Both the position numbers and the translations under genes were made by a program. A DNA stretch of 7,292 nt from the NCBI GenBank assembly GCA_945889235.1, contig CAMDBK010000150.1, positions 1 to 7,292 of the forward strand. The letters are read 5' to 3'. This DNA is from Chitinophaga pinensis (GTDB lineage: Bacteria > Bacteroidota > Bacteroidia > SXHM01). This document shows, in pieces, positions 4,927 through 7,292 of this stretch. The notes below the pieces were generated by a model. The model did not search any database, was not told the DNA's origin, and saw only the letters and a list, made by a program, of their open reading frames with translations. Position 1 is the first letter of the stretch. Each line of letters opens with the position of its first letter.

Positions 4927-5973
4927 TTATCTATGCTCCCACTGGTATTTATCCAAATCTTCCAGACAATGTTTCAGTAAACTGATGCTGCCTTCAATGT
5001 CTTTTTTATTGGCAGTTTCAATCACCTGATGGATGTGGCGCGTAGGTATGGAAACAGCCCCGGCAATAGAACCACCGGCAGACATGCGCTGAATTCCAGC
5101 GGTATCAGTCCCTCCGGCTGGCAATACTTCAGGCTGCCATTTTATTTTGTATTTGTCAGCAGTTTTTTTCATGTAATCAACCATGCGGTAATCGCAAATG
5201 GTGGATGAATCCATGATTTTAATAGCTGTACCGTCACCCAATTTGGTAACCATTTCATGTGCTAACGCACCCGGAACATCATAAGCAATTGTTGTGTCTA
5301 AGCCGAAACCAAAGTCAGGCTGTATCTGCAGTGCAGAGACTGAAGCACCACGGATTCCAACTTCTTCCTGCACAGTGAAAACTCCGTAAATATCATACGG
5401 CACTGTTTTCAACTGTCGCAACGTTTCAATCAAAATAAAAACAGAAATGCGGTTATCAATTGATTTGCAGTTTACACAATCACCCATCTCAATCAACTTG
5501 CGCTCGCGTGTAACAACGTTCCCAATGCTCACAATCTTCTTGACTTCTTTTACATCCATTCCAAGGTCAATAAAGTAATCTGTGAGTTTTGGAACTTTGG
5601 TTCGCTCTTCTGCTGTCATCACGTGAATGGGTTTTGAACCCATCACTCCTAATAAATCTTTTTTTCCGTGAACGATGACACGCTGTGCTGTCAATGTTTT
5701 CGGGTCAAATCCACCCAACGGATGAAAATGTAAAAATCCTTTTTCATCAATATGGCTAACTATAAAACTGATCTCGTCCATGTGCGCACCAATCATCACT
5801 TTCTTGTTGTTTTTTCCTTTTTTGAAAGCTGTGACATTGCCCATGTTGTCAATGCTTACTTTCACATCAAGAGATTTTAATTCACGCAGAACTACTTCAC
5901 GTATAGGTTGCTCATAACCGGGAGCACCGGGGGTTTCACAGATTTCGGAAAGGAGTTTTATGTTTAATGCCAT
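4927..5973 (-). CDS. M42-family metallo-aminopeptidase
   Basis: This 348-residue cytoplasmic peptidase belongs to family M42 (glutamyl aminopeptidase/endoglucanase-like), enzymes that remove N-terminal residues from peptides using two metal ions and often form tetrahedral dodecamers. Numbering from Met at 5973, the expected active-site residues are present: His64 and Asp66 in GAHMDEI, Asp173 in KSIDNR, general base Glu203 and ligand Glu204 in QEEVGIRGA, Asp226 in GLDTT, and His315 in PTRHIHQVIE. LLSEICETPGAPGYEQPIREVV (7-28) is the usual N-terminal block. The frame extends nine codons upstream to a TTG at 6000, but that TTG lies inside a perfect -7 promoter element, so ATG 5973 is the better start. 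A Cys-x-x-Cys pair (166, 169) just before the bridging Asp is a small oddity. It lies downstream of gldM on the same strand but is separated from it by a long inverted repeat and its own candidate promoter. Confidence 0.93.
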   Translation of the reverse strand: MALNIKLLSEICETPGAPGYEQPIREVVLRELKSLDVKVSIDNMGNVTAFKKGKNNKKVMIGAHMDEISFIVSHIDEKGFLHFHPLGGFDPKTLTAQRVIVHGKKDLLGVMGSKPIHVMTAEERTKVPKLTDYFIDLGMDVKEVKKIVSIGNVVTRERKLIEMGDCVNCKSIDNRISVFILIETLRQLKTVPYDIYGVFTVQEEVGIRGASVSALQIQPDFGFGLDTTIAYDVPGALAHEMVTKLGDGTAIKIMDSSTICDYRMVDYMKKTADKYKIKWQPEVLPAGGTDTAGIQRMSAGGSIAGAVSIPTRHIHQVIETANKKDIEGSISLLKHCLEDLDKYQWEHR

Positions 5974-5997
5974 AGTGGTTTTGATTTGATATGGCGG

Positions 5998-6005
5998 CAA
6001 AAGTA
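5998..6005 (-). promoter_or_regulatory. Candidate -7 promoter element of the M42 peptidase gene
   Basis: On the minus strand TACTTTTG matches TAnnTTTG exactly and is identical to the element before the EamA gene. It ends 24 bases before ATG 5973, predicting a leader of about 17 bases. No TTG -33 element is visible at the expected spacing. It overlaps the TTG at 6000 that a frame-only prediction might take as the start. Confidence 0.5.
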
Positions 6006-6035
6006 AAAAATAACCACAGAGAAGATGCAGAGTGT

Positions 6036-6096
6036 TGTCACTTCGAGCGTAGTCGAGAAGTTTAATTATTGCTTCTCAACTACGCTCGAAGTGACA
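6036..6096. repeat. Long near-perfect inverted repeat downstream of gldM
   Basis: Two 25-base arms (6036-6060 and 6072-6096) pair at 24 of 25 positions, with one C-A mismatch (6054 with 6078) around an 11-base AT-rich loop. The arms carry TGTCACTTCGAGCG and CGCTCGAAGTGACA at their outer ends, a type of dispersed repeat found between genes in Bacteroidetes genomes. It lies 22 bases past the gldM stop, so a gldM transcript would end in a very stable hairpin. No T-tract follows. Next to it, AACCACAGAGAAGATGCAGAG (6012-6032) resembles another dispersed motif in degenerate form. Confidence 0.8.
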
Positions 6097-6117
6097 GCTT
6101 CGTGATAACTCTAAAAA

Positions 6118-7292
6118 CTAATACACTATAATTGAAACCGGACTTAAATCATGTACCACATCGTTCACATCTTTTGCTTTTATGTTTTCAAAAATTAATC
6201 TGTCGCCTCGTTTTGCCTTATGCATAAAGCGTTCGGTTTCATCATTAAACTTTCCTGTTCCGTCCTGGTGTTGCATAAATACATCCCTGCCTTGTATCAA
6301 CACAATGTCAAATGATTTGGTGGTGGCAACAATGTTGAACAGAAAGCTGGGATCGTAAGCAACCACCAATCCTAATTGTGCCTGAATTTGAGCAACGGTC
6401 ATTCTTCCCGAAGTGGTTATTTCACCGTAACGCGCGTACGGTTTAGGTAAACGTTTTACACGGAAATTCATTCTGCCCATACTTTTGGTTTCACCGTTAC
6501 TCATTTTTGCGGAAACATTTACATCCACATCCATAGGTGAGTTTTTCTGAATTTTCATGGTGTACGTTCCGTTTCCGTTTTTCACCAATTGATTTCCTCC
6601 TGTTACTGTGGCAACAATATTCTCAGCAGCAAGACCCGGCACCGAAATAGAAACCGGATTATCAACACCCATATAAAACACATTCATTGCAGTTGGTGAA
6701 ACCACCATAGAAGGCCGGGCAACAATGTATTCACTTTTGAACGGATAGGTTTTTAATTGTCCGGATGGTGAAAGCATTTTAACCAAACCTTCGTAATTGA
6801 AAATTCCCTCTCTGTTTGTTTTCACCACATACTCGCCCATTCCGTTAGTTGCAGGTACAGCACCTGATTCAGAAACCAATAATGTTCCATCGTTATTCAG
6901 TTTTCCTAAAACAATTTCAGGGTTTTTGGTAGTGCTAAACGCTGCCACAAAAACATTGGCTTTGTATTCATCACCAAGCATTACATAATTACTTTCGGTC
7001 ATCACTTTCGCGGCAATGGTATCAAACGGAAAATCTTCTTTGGTAAAAGATTTATACAAAAGATTTACCACATCAAACTCAGCGTTTTTTACATCGGTCT
7101 GAAACTTGGAAAGTATAGCAACAGAAGCCACGAGCGGACTGTTATAAAATTGATTAGTCTCCCATGTTTTGGTGCCGTCTTTCTTTTTTCTGTCGGGAGT
7201 TTCAAAACCAAGGTTCAGATTTTTTCTGTCTTTCTCAGGAATTAATTTCAACATTTCTTCGCGATACTCATTGAGTTTCAGTTTCAGTTCAC
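6118..7292 (-). CDS. gldM: GldM/PorM-family T9SS and gliding motility protein, C-terminal part
   Basis: GldM spans the periplasm from an inner-membrane helix and, with GldL, forms the proton-driven motor that powers type IX secretion and gliding. Only the C-terminal 390 codons are present. The frame stays open through the right edge: codons upstream of Met 7254 read ELKLKLNEYREE, which continues the helical first domain, so that Met is internal. The family is about 510-520 residues long, so roughly 120-130 residues and the membrane helix are missing. Counting visible residues, the end of domain 1 is about 1-92 (FYNSPLVASVAILSKFQTDV), domain 2 is about 93-185 (GDEYKANVFVAAF), domain 3 is about 190-280 (SPTAMNVFYMGVDNPVSISV, GNGTYTMK) and domain 4 starts at about FRVKRLPKP (276) and runs to the end. 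Domain 4 contacts outer-membrane partners in known systems. The gene ends with TAG at 6120-6118. The usual next gene, gldN, does not follow. Confidence 0.92.
   Translation of the reverse strand, partial: ELKLKLNEYREEMLKLIPEKDRKNLNLGFETPDRKKKDGTKTWETNQFYNSPLVASVAILSKFQTDVKNAEFDVVNLLYKSFTKEDFPFDTIAAKVMTESNYVMLGDEYKANVFVAAFSTTKNPEIVLGKLNNDGTLLVSESGAVPATNGMGEYVVKTNREGIFNYEGLVKMLSPSGQLKTYPFKSEYIVARPSMVVSPTAMNVFYMGVDNPVSISVPGLAAENIVATVTGGNQLVKNGNGTYTMKIQKNSPMDVDVNVSAKMSNGETKSMGRMNFRVKRLPKPYARYGEITTSGRMTVAQIQAQLGLVVAYDPSFLFNIVATTKSFDIVLIQGRDVFMQHQDGTGKFNDETERFMHKAKRGDRLIFENIKAKDVNDVVHDLSPVSIIVY

Noticed and set aside
6797..6988. 63-codon plus-strand frame within gldM
   Set aside because: Antisense shadow of the conserved GldM domain 2-3 region.

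Overview
The window suggests a chromosomal fragment of a Bacteroidota (Bacteroidetes) genome. The evidence is a C-terminal type IX secretion (T9SS) type A sorting domain on one protein, a GldM/PorM-family protein (core T9SS/gliding motor component), a carboxypeptidase-regulatory-like + DUF5686 protein, AT-rich A/T-heavy leaders without clear Shine-Dalgarno sequences, and several matches to the Bacteroidetes -7 promoter element TAnnTTTG. I do not try to place it below phylum.

Layout from left to right. (1) 1-433, minus: 5' part of a DUF5686-family envelope protein gene, running off the left edge. (2) 448-483: intrinsic terminator of the next gene. (3) 503-1489, minus: secreted T9SS cargo protein with a short 20-residue tandem repeat. 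(4) 1490-1636: divergent intergenic region with two -7 elements and a three-copy TTAACAT direct-repeat array, resembling a site for an OmpR/PhoB-type response regulator. (5) 1637-2659, plus: zinc-independent quinone-reductase-like MDR oxidoreductase. (6) 2664-2725: double-hairpin palindromic repeat between convergent genes. (7) 2731-3924, minus: polytopic flippase-like (LPG_synthase_TM/UPF0104) membrane protein with an EF-hand-like loop. (8) 3999-4883, plus: EamA/DMT transporter with a GTG start, possibly leaderless. (9) 4898-4918: another palindromic repeat between convergent genes. (10) 4927-5973, minus: M42 metallo-aminopeptidase. (11) 6036-6096: long near-perfect inverted repeat. (12) 6118-7292, minus: gldM, running off the right edge.

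The genes do not form one operon. Strand switches and hairpins separate nearly every gene, so the window looks like ordinary core or housekeeping chromosome rather than an accessory island. The one functional link visible is that the right end encodes part of the T9SS motor/trans-envelope apparatus (GldM) and the left end encodes a protein carrying the T9SS address tag. No gldN follows gldM here, although gldN is the usual next gene.

I see no defence system, CRISPR array, integrase, transposase, tRNA or rRNA. The most interesting material is non-coding: the phased TTAACAT repeats upstream of the T9SS cargo gene, and three unrelated palindromic repeat families, one at each of three gene ends. 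One of these shows compensatory base changes between its two hairpins.
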